In this document: in pieces, positions 9,151 through 17,742 of the stretch
Layout: each line of letters begins with the position of its first letter
How positions within the stretch are numbered: position 1 is the first letter of the stretch
DNA from: Methylothermaceae bacterium
GTDB taxonomy: Bacteria; Pseudomonadota; Gammaproteobacteria; Methylococcales; Methylothermaceae
Direction of reading: 5' to 3'
DNA length: 22,276 nt
Assembly (NCBI GenBank): GCA_027024125.1
Contig: JALVSV010000525.1
Location: forward strand, 1 to 22,276
Made by a program: the position numbers and the translations under genes
The notes under the pieces: generated by a model
Databases searched by the model: none
The model's input: the letters and a program-made list of their open reading frames with translations, nothing else
What the model was told of the DNA's origin: nothing

Positions 9151-9827
9151 TGAATTCGGCATTGAGACTCAGGTATCTCCAGGCCATGGGAATTCCGGCA
9201 TGGGGGCTGCGTGAGCCCGCTAAGGAGGCACCTATGGATGCGACTGATGTGGATGAAGACGATCTGTGGTGCCAGCTTGAGAGTGAAATCTCTAGCTGTA
9301 CCAGGTGTCCTTTACATCAAAACCGCACCCATGCTGTACCGGGGGTTGGAAACCGTCATGCCGATTGGATGTTGGTGGGAGAAGCTCCAGGCGAACAGGA
9401 AGATCTAAAGGGTGAGCCTTTCGTGGGCCGTGCCGGACAGTTGCTGACCGAGATGTTGAGGGCGTTGGGTCTGGAGCGCAGTCAGGTGTTTATCACCAAC
9501 GTGTTGAAATGCCGTCCGCCGGGTAATCGTGACCCCAAACCCGAGGAAGCGGCTGCCTGTGAGCCGTTCCTGATACGTCAAATCGCTTTGATTCAACCCC
9601 GGATTATCATAGCGGTGGGACGAATTGCGGCGCAGAATCTGCTTAAGACGTCCACTCCGCTAGGTCGATTGCGAGGCAAGGTACATCGTTACGACGATAT
9701 ACCTTTGGTGGTGATTTATCATCCTGCCTATCTGCTTCGTAATCCTGCAGCCAAACGCCAGGCCTGGGAAGACCTCAAGTTCGCTTGGCGAATCTATCTC
9801 GAAAATCGACAGGGGAATCATGGATAA
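9150..9827 (+). CDS. Family 4 uracil-DNA glycosylase ([4Fe-4S] type)
   Basis: Removes uracil from DNA in base-excision repair. The four Fe-S cysteines are Cys50, Cys53, Cys121 and Cys137 (CTRC, KCRPP, ACEPF). Motif A is GEAPGEQED (78-86) and motif B HPAYLLRNP (190-198), both typical of family 4. The GTG start at 9150 shares its G with the leuA TAG stop and gives 225 aa, with an N-terminal piece (LRYLQAMGIPAW) like that of other gammaproteobacterial homologues. A stronger ribosome site (AAGGAGG, 9222-9228) precedes an in-frame ATG at 9234, which would give a 197-aa protein that keeps all motifs. The end overlaps lysR by 8 bases. A second, family 1 Ung may exist elsewhere; it is not visible here. 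Confidence 0.93.
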   Translation: MNSALRLRYLQAMGIPAWGLREPAKEAPMDATDVDEDDLWCQLESEISSCTRCPLHQNRTHAVPGVGNRHADWMLVGEAPGEQEDLKGEPFVGRAGQLLTEMLRALGLERSQVFITNVLKCRPPGNRDPKPEEAAACEPFLIRQIALIQPRIIIAVGRIAAQNLLKTSTPLGRLRGKVHRYDDIPLVVIYHPAYLLRNPAAKRQAWEDLKFAWRIYLENRQGNHG

Positions 9828-10737
9828 GCTGACCAGTATGAAGGTCTTTGCCCGGGTGGCCAAAAGCGGGAGTTTTGCCGGGGCAGCCAAGGATTTGGGG
9901 ATTTCCCGGGCGATGGCGACCAAGCATGTGATGTTTCTTGAGAACAGTCTTGGGGTGCGGTTGCTGAATCGGACGACCCGCAAGATCAGCCTCACTGAAG
10001 CGGGGACTGCCTATTTGGAGCGGTGTCAGCAGATTCTTGAAGACATCGAGGAAACCGAGCTTTCCGTCACCCAGCTTCACACAGAGCCCCAAGGCCTGCT
10101 GAGAATTTCAACACCACCTTTCTTCGGTACCTTTCATCTGGCTCCGACCATAGCGGCTTATTTGGAGCAATACCCCAAGGTCAGGGTGGATCTGGTGGTG
10201 CGAGGGGGGCTGGTGGATGTTGTGGCGGAAGGTTTGGATCTGGCAATCCGGCTGGGTGAGCAACCTGACTCCAGCCTGATTGCCAGGCGTCTGGCTTCAT
10301 CTCCGCGGGTGGTGTGCGGGGCACCCGGTTATTTCGAGAAACATGGCATACCGGAGACTCCCCAGGATCTTCGTCAACACAATTGCCTGGTCAACTGGGG
10401 ATTTGAACCCCATGATTACTGGCGCTTCACTGATCCTGACGGCGAGGCGATCACAGTGCGCGTTGCTGGCAGCTTTCAGGCGAACACAGCAGATCCATTG
10501 CGACTGGCGGCAATTCATGGTCTTGGCCTGGTGGTCCTGCCAACTTATATCGTCGGTCAGGACCTGAAAAAAAGCAGGTTGGTGACCGTGCTGGAAAATT
10601 ATGGATTGCCCTCGATGGATATCTTTGCGGTCTATCCTCATAGGCGCCATCTTTCTGCTAAAGTACGTACTTTTTTGGACTTCTTAACCGAAAGATTACA
10701 TCCTGTGCCCTATTGGGAAAAATGGCGTGCGGCGTGA
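9820..10737 (+). CDS. LysR-family transcriptional regulator (CrgA-like)
   Basis: DNA-binding regulator of 305 aa, the usual LysR length. The N-terminal winged helix-turn-helix spans about residues 2-61 (FARVAKSGSFAGAAKDLGIS, then LGVRLLNRTTRKISLTEAG). The substrate-binding domain follows from about residue 90 (LLRISTPPFFGTFHLAP, VDVVAEGLDLAIRLGE) and looks like the CrgA-type subgroup. The inducer is unknown. The start overlaps the end of the glycosylase gene (ATGGATAA). LysR genes often control a divergent neighbour, but here it is co-directional and embedded, so its target cannot be inferred from position. Its place downstream of leuA makes a role in branched-chain metabolism possible but unsupported. 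Confidence 0.93.
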   Translation: MDKLTSMKVFARVAKSGSFAGAAKDLGISRAMATKHVMFLENSLGVRLLNRTTRKISLTEAGTAYLERCQQILEDIEETELSVTQLHTEPQGLLRISTPPFFGTFHLAPTIAAYLEQYPKVRVDLVVRGGLVDVVAEGLDLAIRLGEQPDSSLIARRLASSPRVVCGAPGYFEKHGIPETPQDLRQHNCLVNWGFEPHDYWRFTDPDGEAITVRVAGSFQANTADPLRLAAIHGLGLVVLPTYIVGQDLKKSRLVTVLENYGLPSMDIFAVYPHRRHLSAKVRTFLDFLTERLHPVPYWEKWRAA

Positions 10738-11103
10738 ATGATGGAGCGCAGAAGTTTTTTTCGTAAAGAGGTGGATTTCCCGAGTGAGCTGATCCTTTCA
10801 AGTGGGACTCGGTTGGCCATTCGGGTGAGGGATATTTCAGGCGGCGGGGTGCAGATTCAGTGTGATGCGTTTGACAGTGAAACCATTGCTCCTGATGGAC
10901 ATTGTCTCGATCCTTCCGGTCGTCCGATTGAATTGGATTTGCTGGTAAGGCCTGTCTCTGGCCAAGAACTGATATTGCATTGTCGGGTGGTCTTTGTGCG
11001 CCGCGTTTCCCATGATGAATTCAGGATCGGGTTGCGCTACAGCGATAGGCGTCAACCGGCGTTGCTGGAACTGAGCGAACTCATCCTCGATCATCGGCTA
11101 TGA
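10738..11103 (+). CDS. PilZ-domain protein (probable cyclic-di-GMP receptor)
   Basis: Small single-domain protein of 121 aa. It has both c-di-GMP-binding signatures: RxxxR at residues 5-9 (RSFFR) and DxSxxG at 32-37 (DISGGG), followed by a beta-rich barrel (LHCRVVFVRRVSHDEFRIGLRYSD). No transmembrane segment or other domain is present, so it probably acts as a free adaptor. Its ATG follows the lysR stop with no gap, and no separate ribosome site is clear, which suggests coupling to lysR. It converges on glnD with 37 bases between stop codons and no convincing terminator in that space. The process it controls (motility, pili or exopolysaccharide) cannot be told from here. Confidence 0.9.
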   Translation: MMERRSFFRKEVDFPSELILSSGTRLAIRVRDISGGGVQIQCDAFDSETIAPDGHCLDPSGRPIELDLLVRPVSGQELILHCRVVFVRRVSHDEFRIGLRYSDRRQPALLELSELILDHRL

Positions 11104-11140
11104 GCACTTTCTGAGTCGTCAGGTTGTTTTCAGCCAACTG

Positions 11141-13723
11141 TCAGGACAATTGCTCCTTGAGTGACTCTGACAGCGATTCGCGCAATTCTCTGTCAAGCAA
11201 AGGCCGGTTGTTCCGGTCAGTGATGCAGAAAACATCCTCTGCCCGTTTCCCCAAAGTGGCGATGCGTGCTTCCAGCAGACGGATTCCAAAATGGTCGAAT
11301 ATCTTGCCAACTTTGGCCAATAAACCTGGTCGGTCGGCGGCGACCAGTTCCATAACACTATAGTTATGCCTGGGGTCAGAGTGGAAATGAATCTCCACGG
11401 GCAGGGCAAAGTGTTTCAGATGGCGGCCAGGTTTCCGTTCTATTTTGAAGCAAAGTGGTTGGGGATCCTTCAGGCAACGTTTGAGGCGGGTGGCGATTTG
11501 TTGTTCCCGCAGGAGATCGATGACAGGGCTGCCGTCCCGCTCCAGGACGTGAAAGCTGTTGATGACGTACCCATCGCGGGACGTTCTCAATTTGGCTGCC
11601 AGGATGGTCAATCCAAGCTGATCCAGGTGGGCGGCTATTTGGGCGAAGATGCCGTCGCGATCCTGCATGTAGATGAAGATCTCGGCGCTGCCCCGCTTAT
11701 TGTGCGGGCGTACCAGGACCAACGGTAAATGTTCTTCGGGGGTCATGGAAATGGTCAAGGTATGCCAGGCGCATTCTTCCGGATGGCAGCGAAGGAAATA
11801 CTCGTCATCGAAATGGCGCCAAATCCGCAGAGTTTCATCTTTGCCCAGTCCCAAACGCTCCAGTTTTTGCAGGGCTTCTTGTTTGGCGGCATCCAGGCGT
11901 TCCCGGCTTGCCGCCAGTGCCGTCTGCCGATGCAATACTTTTCGGGTGTTGAGAAACAGCTCTTTTAGCAAGGTGTCACGCCATGAATTCCAGAGGGTGG
12001 GATTGGTGCCGCGAATATCCGCCACGGTCAACAGGTAGATATGATTCAGCCGTTCCTCGTCTTTCACTTGGTCGGCAAATGCCTGAATCACCTCCGGGTC
12101 CTGGATATCCTTGCGCTGGGCCGTGACGGACATGATCAAATGATTGCGTACCAACCAGCAGATCAGGCGAGTGTCCCCTTCGCCCATCCCATGACGCTGG
12201 CAAAAATCCTTAGCCAGTCGTTCGCCTATGATCGAATGATCACCTCCCTGGCCCTTGCCCATGTCGTGATAGAGACCGGCCAGATAAAGAACCTCAGGCT
12301 TGGCGATCGAAGGAAACACTTCCGAAGCGAAAGGCAATTCCTCGCTGAAGTGGGGGATCCCCATGCGGCGCAGATTCCGGACCACGAACAGGCTGTGCTC
12401 ATCCACAGTATAGGCGTGAAAGAGATCGTATTGCATGCGTCCGACGATATTGGCAAATTCCGGGAGATAGGCGGCCAGAACTCCGTACCGGTTCATCCTT
12501 CTGAGTTGGTGGGTGATCCCTTGTGGTTGGCGGAAGATTTCCAGAAACAGTCTTCGTGCCTCAGGATTGCGGCGGAAACCCTCATCAATCAGGTGCAGGT
12601 TCTGGCGTATGGCGCGGATAGTGTTTGCGCGGATTCCCTTGAGTTGGGGGTGCTGCTGTAAATGCAGGAATATCTCCAGTAAACCGAGGGGGTGTTGTGC
12701 AAACACATTCGGGTGGCGGATTTCCAGGTGGTCATTGGTGATTTGGAAGTAGGAATCGAGTGGTTTTGCCGTTGTGGTGTGGAAATCCGGGCAAAGCGTT
12801 TCTTCCAGCATCTGCAGCAGCATTTCGTTGAGCCGCTGGACGCTTTGGGCAGTGCGGAAATAAGCCTGCATCAAGGCTTCCACCGGTTCGTTGCCCTGCC
12901 CTTCGTATCCTAGCCATTCAGCCAGGCTCCGCTGGTAGTCAAACAACAGCCTGTCTTCGCAGCGTCCTGCCAAAAGGTGCAGGGCAAAGCGAATCTTCCA
13001 CAAGAAATGGAGAGCCTGTTGTAGTTCGGCGTATTCGTCCTCGGTCAATTCACCCTCGGCGACAAGTTCATGGAGAGTGGTGGCATTGGAATGGCGCTTG
13101 ATGACCCAGCCAATCGTCTGGATATCCCGGAGGCCACCAGGTCCTTCCTTGATGTTGGGCTCCAAGTTATAAGCGGTGTCATGGTATTTGGTGTAACGCG
13201 CTTCTTGTTCCCGTTGCTTGGCCAGGAAGAACTGGTGAGATGGCCAGAGCCTGTTCGGGGCGATACTTTCGTTCATTGCCTGGAACAACTCGGGATTGCC
13301 GTCGATCAGCCGGGCATCCATCAGGTTGGTGATGACTGTCTGATCTTTTTCGGCTGCCTCGACGCATTGGGCAACGGTGCGCGAACTATGTCCCGGCTTC
13401 AGGCCGATGTCCCAGAGAAGGGTGAATAAGCCAGCCAGATTCTGTTCCAGGTCCAGAAACTCCTCTTCCGGCACCAGAACCAACAGGTCGATGTCTGAAT
13501 GAGGATGGAGTTCATAGCGACCGTAGCCGCCAACCGCCACCAGGGCCAGGTTTCTTGAGGCCGGACCAAGGAAGTGGCGCCAGCTGACGGTGACAAGTTC
13601 ATCGATGAAACGGGCACGTGCGTGGAGAAGTTCAACGACGGGAACGCCTTGGTGGAATCGACGTTCCAGTTCTCGTTGAAATGTCTGTAATGCCTGTTTC
13701 AGACCAGTAGGATCGATGCGCAA
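11141..13723 (-). CDS. glnD: Bifunctional uridylyltransferase/uridylyl-removing enzyme GlnD
   Basis: Nitrogen sensor: uridylylates PII proteins when glutamine is low and removes UMP when it is high. It is 860 aa (E. coli 890). The nucleotidyltransferase domain has GGYGR (65-69) and SDIDLL (76-81). The HD domain for UMP removal has DEHSL (441-445) and HDMGKG (487-492). Two glutamine-sensing ACT domains follow, at about 675-755 (RDGIFAQIAAHL) and 785-860 (DRPGLLAKVGKIF). The start is TTG at 13723, with AAGGG 6 bases upstream; it lies 9 bases after the map stop, so the two are cotranscribed, as in E. coli. dapD, which follows glnD in E. coli, is absent. All catalytic motifs look intact. Confidence 0.97.
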   Translation of the reverse strand: MRIDPTGLKQALQTFQRELERRFHQGVPVVELLHARARFIDELVTVSWRHFLGPASRNLALVAVGGYGRYELHPHSDIDLLVLVPEEEFLDLEQNLAGLFTLLWDIGLKPGHSSRTVAQCVEAAEKDQTVITNLMDARLIDGNPELFQAMNESIAPNRLWPSHQFFLAKQREQEARYTKYHDTAYNLEPNIKEGPGGLRDIQTIGWVIKRHSNATTLHELVAEGELTEDEYAELQQALHFLWKIRFALHLLAGRCEDRLLFDYQRSLAEWLGYEGQGNEPVEALMQAYFRTAQSVQRLNEMLLQMLEETLCPDFHTTTAKPLDSYFQITNDHLEIRHPNVFAQHPLGLLEIFLHLQQHPQLKGIRANTIRAIRQNLHLIDEGFRRNPEARRLFLEIFRQPQGITHQLRRMNRYGVLAAYLPEFANIVGRMQYDLFHAYTVDEHSLFVVRNLRRMGIPHFSEELPFASEVFPSIAKPEVLYLAGLYHDMGKGQGGDHSIIGERLAKDFCQRHGMGEGDTRLICWLVRNHLIMSVTAQRKDIQDPEVIQAFADQVKDEERLNHIYLLTVADIRGTNPTLWNSWRDTLLKELFLNTRKVLHRQTALAASRERLDAAKQEALQKLERLGLGKDETLRIWRHFDDEYFLRCHPEECAWHTLTISMTPEEHLPLVLVRPHNKRGSAEIFIYMQDRDGIFAQIAAHLDQLGLTILAAKLRTSRDGYVINSFHVLERDGSPVIDLLREQQIATRLKRCLKDPQPLCFKIERKPGRHLKHFALPVEIHFHSDPRHNYSVMELVAADRPGLLAKVGKIFDHFGIRLLEARIATLGKRAEDVFCITDRNNRPLLDRELRESLSESLKEQLS

Positions 13724-13732
13724 CTCGTGCCC

Positions 13733-14551
13733 TTATAAATCTTTGGATGTGCGGGGAAAGTCTTCCTCGGGACGCAGGGTGAAGATTTCGAAGCCCTCTT
13801 CGGTGACCGTCAACGTGTGCTCCCATTGAGCCGACAGGCTGCGGTCCTTGGTGACCACGGTCCAGCCATCTCGCAGCAGCTTGATATGACGCTTACCGGC
13901 GTTGACCATGGGTTCGATGGTGAAGGTCATGCCAGGAACAAGAATGATACCGGTGTCTGGTTTGCCATAATGAAGCACCTGGGGCTCCTCATGAAAACCG
14001 CGTCCGATTCCATGACCACAGAATTCGCGTACCACTGAGTAGTGATGGGACTCGACATATTTTTGAATGGCATGTCCTATCTCTCCCAAATCAGCTCCCG
14101 GCCTTACCTGGCGAATGCCCTCGTACAATGCCTGCTGCGCCACCTTGACCAGGCGTTTGGCCTGGAGGGAAGGTTCGCCGACGAAAAACATCTTGCTGGT
14201 GTCACCATGAAAACCATCCTTGATCACGGTGATGTCAATGTTGACGATATCGCCCTTTTTCAGTTTCTTGTTTCCGGGAATCCCGTGACAGACCTGGTGG
14301 TTGACAGAAGTGCAGATGGATTTGGGAAATCCCTTGTAATTCAGGGGTGCCGGAATCACTTTCTGTTCGTTGACCATATAGTCATGACAGATGCGATCCA
14401 GTTCATCGGTGGTGATGCCAGGTTGAACGTAAGGGGCGATCATTTCCAAAACCTCGGCGGCTAGAAGCCCTGCCGTCCTCATCTTCTCCAGTTCTTCTGG
14501 GTTTTTTGGCTGAATGTTCAAGCTCGAAACCTGTCTTTGTCCATGCTTCAT
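13733..14551 (-). CDS. map: Methionine aminopeptidase, type I
   Basis: Removes the initiator methionine from new proteins; a dinuclear metal enzyme in the cytoplasm. From the ATG at 14551 the product is 272 aa (MKHGQRQVSS...). The metal ligands are all present: Asp106 and Asp117 (NIDITVI, HGDTSKM), His180 (CGHGIGRGFHEEP), Glu213 (FTIEPM) and Glu244 (WEHTL), with the active-site His89 (VCHGIPG). The frame is open upstream for another 41 codons, but that stretch crosses the control region and does not resemble the family, so I chose the internal ATG. Its ribosome site is weak (AGAGAA). It is divergent from rpsB, a pairing conserved in gammaproteobacteria, and is followed by glnD. Confidence 0.95.
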   Translation of the reverse strand: MKHGQRQVSSLNIQPKNPEELEKMRTAGLLAAEVLEMIAPYVQPGITTDELDRICHDYMVNEQKVIPAPLNYKGFPKSICTSVNHQVCHGIPGNKKLKKGDIVNIDITVIKDGFHGDTSKMFFVGEPSLQAKRLVKVAQQALYEGIRQVRPGADLGEIGHAIQKYVESHHYSVVREFCGHGIGRGFHEEPQVLHYGKPDTGIILVPGMTFTIEPMVNAGKRHIKLLRDGWTVVTKDRSLSAQWEHTLTVTEEGFEIFTLRPEEDFPRTSKDL

Positions 14552-14573
14552 CGAAGTTTTCTCTAAGGTGGAT

Positions 14574-14591
14574 GGGGGCAGATCTACCCCC
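14574..14591. other. Inverted repeat in the map 5' untranslated region
   Basis: GGGGG (14574-14578) and CCCCC (14587-14591) surround the palindrome AGATCT, with one mismatched pair between. It would form a small GC hairpin about 22 bases before the map start codon, or be a symmetric protein site. Function unknown. Confidence 0.45.
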
Positions 14592-14604
14592 GGGAAAGGA
14601 ACCG

Positions 14605-14634
14605 TTGCCGGCAGGTGACTGACTATGGTATAAA
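14605..14634 (+). promoter_or_regulatory. Predicted rpsB promoter (extended -10)
   Basis: TTGCCG (14605-14610), an 18-base spacer and TATAAA (14629-14634), with the TGn extension directly before the -10 (TGG, 14626-14628). Transcription would begin near 14641, leaving a leader of about 120 bases before rpsB, in line with the long regulated leader known for E. coli rpsB. Confidence 0.65.
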
Positions 14635-14640
14635 TTGCTG

Positions 14641-14763
14641 CTATTTTAGCAATAATCCACACATCTATCGACACATCTGGATGGGTGCTTGTTCCGTATG
14701 GGGCAGGTCTCCGGATGGGATAGATGGAGGCCTAACCCTGATCTTACACGTGAGGAACGATTC
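14641..14763 (+). promoter_or_regulatory. rpsB leader region, candidate S2 autoregulatory leader
   Basis: In E. coli and relatives, S2 represses its own operon through the rpsB leader. Here the leader has a 7-bp stem GGTCTCC (14706-14712)/GGAGGCC (14726-14732) with one G-U pair and a 13-base loop containing GGATGGG. The same GGATGGG also occurs at 14679-14685. The ribosome site GAGGAA is at 14752-14757. I cannot confirm that it matches the known S2 leader fold. Confidence 0.45.
14643..14671 (-). promoter_or_regulatory. Predicted map-glnD promoter, facing the rpsB promoter
   Basis: On the minus strand: TCGATA (14671-14666), a 17-base spacer, TAAAAT (14648-14643), and a TGC extension before the -10. 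Transcription would start near 14636, inside the space occupied by polymerase at the rpsB promoter. The -35 is weak (4 of 6). Confidence 0.42.
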
Positions 14764-15531
14764 ATGGTAGACGTAACGATGCGCGAGCTCTTGGAAGCTG
14801 GCGTTCATTTTGGTCATCAAACCCGGTACTGGAACCCTAAGATGGCCCCTTACATCTATGGGGTTCGCAGCGGGATCCACATCATCAATCTGGAAAGGAC
14901 GCTGCCCCTGCTTCGTGAGGCGATGCATTTTATCGAAGAGACGGCAGCCAACAAAGGGGTGGTTCTGTTTGTCGGCACCAAGAAAACCGCTCGTAAGTCG
15001 GTCCAGGAAGAGGCTACCCGTTGTGGTATGCCCTATGTCAATTATCGGTGGCTGGGTGGAACCTTGACCAACTTCAAAACGATTCGCCAATCGGTCAAGC
15101 GGCTCAAGGAGCTTGAAGCGATGCGTGATGACGGTACCCTGAATCGTTTCAGCAAGAAAGAGGCTCTTACCCTGATGCGTGAGTTGGAGAAGCTCGAGCG
15201 CAGCCTGGGAGGGGTCAAGGATATGAACGCATTGCCCGATGTCATGTTCATCCTCGATGTCGGCCAGGAAAATATCGCCGTCAAAGAAGCCCGCAAGCTG
15301 GGGATTCCCATTGTGGGTGTGGTGGATACCAACAACAACCCCGATGGAATCGATTACATCATCCCTGGTAACGATGATTCTATCCGTGCCATCCAGCTGT
15401 ATTGCAGTACGGCAGCCACGGCAATATTGGAAGGCAAGGCCAGCCAAGTGGAATTGGTGGCGGCCGAGGACGAGTTTGTGGAAGCACCAGAAGAGTCTGC
15501 CGAAGCCACTGATTCTACAGAGTCTGAGTGA
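14764..15531 (+). CDS. rpsB: 30S ribosomal protein S2
   Basis: Small-subunit protein located at the head-body junction. The start ATG 14764 (255 aa) has GAGGAA six bases upstream and gives the family N-terminus [27 protein letters not shown] with its start in the right place. The frame is open further upstream, but that stretch is leader. Signature segments [19 protein letters not shown] and [11 protein letters not shown] are present. The C-terminal tail is acidic ([16 protein letters not shown]), slightly longer than in E. coli (241 aa). It is first in the rpsB-tsf-pyrH-frr-uppS-cdsA-dxr-rseP series. The 37-base gap to tsf holds no clear terminator. Confidence 0.98.
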   Translation: MVDVTMRELLEAGVHFGHQTRYWNPKMAPYIYGVRSGIHIINLERTLPLLREAMHFIEETAANKGVVLFVGTKKTARKSVQEEATRCGMPYVNYRWLGGTLTNFKTIRQSVKRLKELEAMRDDGTLNRFSKKEALTLMRELEKLERSLGGVKDMNALPDVMFILDVGQENIAVKEARKLGIPIVGVVDTNNNPDGIDYIIPGNDDSIRAIQLYCSTAATAILEGKASQVELVAAEDEFVEAPEESAEATDSTESE

Positions 15532-15568
15532 TATCACGCCAACAATCGAATTCCAAATGAGGTAAAGA

Positions 15569-16456
15569 ATGACCAAGATTACAGCTGCAATGGTGAAGGA
15601 GCTGCGGGAACGAACCGGCTCTGGAATGATGGAATGCAAAAAAGCGCTGGTGGAAACCGGTGGCGACATTGAAGCGGCGGTCGAACAGATGCGCAAGGCC
15701 GGTCTTGCCAAGGCGGATAAGAAGGCTGGACGCACCGCCGCTGAGGGCAAGATCGTCATCAAGGTCAGTGACGATGGAAAGCGTGCTGTGATCCTGGAGG
15801 TCAACAGTGAAACGGATTTTGTGGCCAAGAATGAGGACTTCCTGAAATTTGTGGATCAGGTCGCTCAGAAAGCACTGGAAGCCAATGTACAGACTGTGAG
15901 TGAACTGCTGCAGATTCCCCTGGAAGACGATGGCCCCACTATCGAAGAAGCCAGGCGAGAGCTCATCGCCAAGTTGGGAGAGAATATCAATATCCGCAGG
16001 TTGATGCGGTTCGAGACCCAGGCTGGTAAACTGGCCTGCTATCTCCATGGTAATCGTATTGGCGTGGTCGTTGAGATGGAAGGCGGTGACGATCAACTGG
16101 CCAAGGATATCGCCATGCATGTGGCAGCTAGTAAGCCGGTATGTGTCGATGAGTCCGAAGTCCCAGCAGAGACCCTGGAGAAAGAAAAGGAGATTTTTGC
16201 CGCCCAGGCCGAAGCCAGCGGCAAGCCGGCCAACATCATCGAAAAGATGGTGGAAGGGCGGTTACGCAAGTTCCTCAAGGAAATCACTCTGCTTGGCCAG
16301 CCTTTCGTCAAGGATCCGGATCAAAGCGTAGGGCAGTTGCTCAAGGGTGAGGGCGCCACGGTGATCCGCTTTGTGCGTTTCGAGGTGGGTGAAGGTATCG
16401 AGAAGGAAGAAGCGGATTTCGCTGAAGAGGTGATGGCGCAGGTGCGCGGCAATTGA
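15569..16456 (+). CDS. tsf: Elongation factor Ts
   Basis: Nucleotide exchange factor that releases GDP from EF-Tu. It is 295 aa (E. coli 283). The N-terminal UBA-like domain ([24 protein letters not shown]) is followed by the EF-Tu-contact motif [13 protein letters not shown]. The core subdomains end with EVMAQVRGN. The ATG at 15569 follows GAGGT at 15557-15561. The stop is one base before pyrH. Confidence 0.98.
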   Translation: MTKITAAMVKELRERTGSGMMECKKALVETGGDIEAAVEQMRKAGLAKADKKAGRTAAEGKIVIKVSDDGKRAVILEVNSETDFVAKNEDFLKFVDQVAQKALEANVQTVSELLQIPLEDDGPTIEEARRELIAKLGENINIRRLMRFETQAGKLACYLHGNRIGVVVEMEGGDDQLAKDIAMHVAASKPVCVDESEVPAETLEKEKEIFAAQAEASGKPANIIEKMVEGRLRKFLKEITLLGQPFVKDPDQSVGQLLKGEGATVIRFVRFEVGEGIEKEEADFAEEVMAQVRGN

Positions 16457-16457
16457 C

Positions 16458-17177
16458 ATGAGCCCTCGCTATCGCAGGATCCTGCTCAAACTCAGTGGCG
16501 AGGCGCTGATGGGTAAGCGCGATTGCGGGCTCGATGCCGAGCCCGTTCGCCGTCTTGCTGCCGAGATCGTGGAATTGCGTGGTATCGGGGTTGAAGTTGG
16601 TCTGGTCATTGGCGGTGGCAACATCATACGTGGTGCCGAGAAAGCGGCCGAGGGGCTGGACAGGGTCACCAGTGACCATATGGGAATGCTGGCGACGGTC
16701 ATCAACGCCCTGGCGATGCAGGATGCGATCGAGCATCTGGGACAGCCTGTCAGGGTCATGTCGGCGCTGAAGATCAATCAAGTCTGTGAAGACTATATCC
16801 GTCGCCGCGCTGTCAGGCATCTGGAAAAGGGGCGGGTGGTGATCTTCGCGGCGGGCCTTGGAAACCCATTTTTTACCACGGATTCTGCGGCTAGCCTTCG
16901 GGCTATCGAGATCAATGCCGACCTGCTGATCAAGGCTACCAAAGTAGACGGGGTCTACAATGCCGATCCTGTGAAAGATCCGAATGCGGAGCTGATTTCC
17001 TATCTCACCTATGACGATGCACTCAAGCGTAGATTGGCGGTCATGGACACCACAGCCTTGGTGTTGTGTCGTGATCACGACTTGCCATTGCGGGTGATGA
17101 ACGTCTTTGAACCTGGAGCGATCGTTCGGTTGGTTCAAGGCGACGATGTGGGTTCACTTATCGATACGGGCACATAG
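16458..17177 (+). CDS. pyrH: Uridylate kinase (UMP kinase)
   Basis: Phosphorylates UMP to UDP, feeding RNA, DNA and UDP-sugar synthesis. It is 239 aa of the amino-acid-kinase fold (E. coli 241). Motifs are KLSGEALMG (11-19), GGGNIIRG (52-59), [20 protein letters not shown] (73-92), [11 protein letters not shown] (135-145) and [13 protein letters not shown]. Two positions are unusual: Ile57 where GGGN(I/L)(F/W)RG normally has an aromatic residue, and Leu134 where the family has Thr (usual [11 protein letters not shown]). Both lie near the UMP site. The start is 1 base after the tsf stop, with only a weak ribosome site, so it is coupled to tsf. Confidence 0.97.
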   Translation: MSPRYRRILLKLSGEALMGKRDCGLDAEPVRRLAAEIVELRGIGVEVGLVIGGGNIIRGAEKAAEGLDRVTSDHMGMLATVINALAMQDAIEHLGQPVRVMSALKINQVCEDYIRRRAVRHLEKGRVVIFAAGLGNPFFTTDSAASLRAIEINADLLIKATKVDGVYNADPVKDPNAELISYLTYDDALKRRLAVMDTTALVLCRDHDLPLRVMNVFEPGAIVRLVQGDDVGSLIDTGT

Positions 17178-17180
17178 AAA

Positions 17181-17738
17181 ATGATCGAAGATATCTGCAA
17201 AGAAACCAAGGCCAAAATGGAAAAGACCGTTGCGGCCATCAAACAGGATCTTGCCAAAATCCGTACTGGCAGGGCACATCCAAGTCTGCTGGACCATATC
17301 AAAGTGTCGTATTATGGAAGCGAAGTTCCCCTTACCCAGGTTGCCAACGTCACCACTGAAGATGCTCGAACCCTGGCGATCACACCCTGGGAGCGGGATA
17401 TGATCGCGGTCATAGAAAAGGCCATTATGGAATCGGATCTTGGAATCAATCCGATGACTGCAGGAACCGTGATACGGGTACCCCTTCCGTCATTGACCGA
17501 GGAACGGCGCCGGGAACTGATCAAGGTGGCCAGGCATGAAGCCGAACAGGGAAGAATCTCGATTCGTAATCTGCGTCGTGAAGCCAATGCCGAACTCAAG
17601 GAAGCATTGAAGGAAAAGTTGATCACCGAGGATGAAGAGCGCAAGGGTGAGGAGCGAATTCAAAAGTTGACCGATCAATACATTGCCCAGATCGACCAAT
17701 TGTTGGCGGACAAGGAAAAGGATCTTCTGTCCATATAG
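17181..17738 (+). CDS. frr: Ribosome recycling factor
   Basis: With EF-G, splits the post-termination ribosome. It is exactly 185 aa like E. coli RRF. Typical segments are [12 protein letters not shown] (28-39), the central [21 protein letters not shown], and the C-terminal helix with [16 protein letters not shown]. It begins 3 bases after the pyrH stop. Its stop codon TAG is embedded in the ribosome site of uppS. Confidence 0.98.
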   Translation: MIEDICKETKAKMEKTVAAIKQDLAKIRTGRAHPSLLDHIKVSYYGSEVPLTQVANVTTEDARTLAITPWERDMIAVIEKAIMESDLGINPMTAGTVIRVPLPSLTEERRRELIKVARHEAEQGRISIRNLRREANAELKEALKEKLITEDEERKGEERIQKLTDQYIAQIDQLLADKEKDLLSI

Positions 17739-17742
17739 GAGC

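Noticed and set aside
12041..12661. Plus-strand open frame (206 codons) inside glnD
   Set aside because: Opposite the HD-domain region of an intact glnD; composition is that of an antisense frame.
14665..15828. Long minus-strand open frame (387 codons) opposite rpsB
   Set aside because: Shadow of the strongly biased rpsB/tsf codons; rpsB is unmistakable on the plus strand and the antisense product shows no recognisable domain.
16341..17138. Minus-strand open frame (265 codons) opposite pyrH
   Set aside because: Codon-bias shadow of pyrH.
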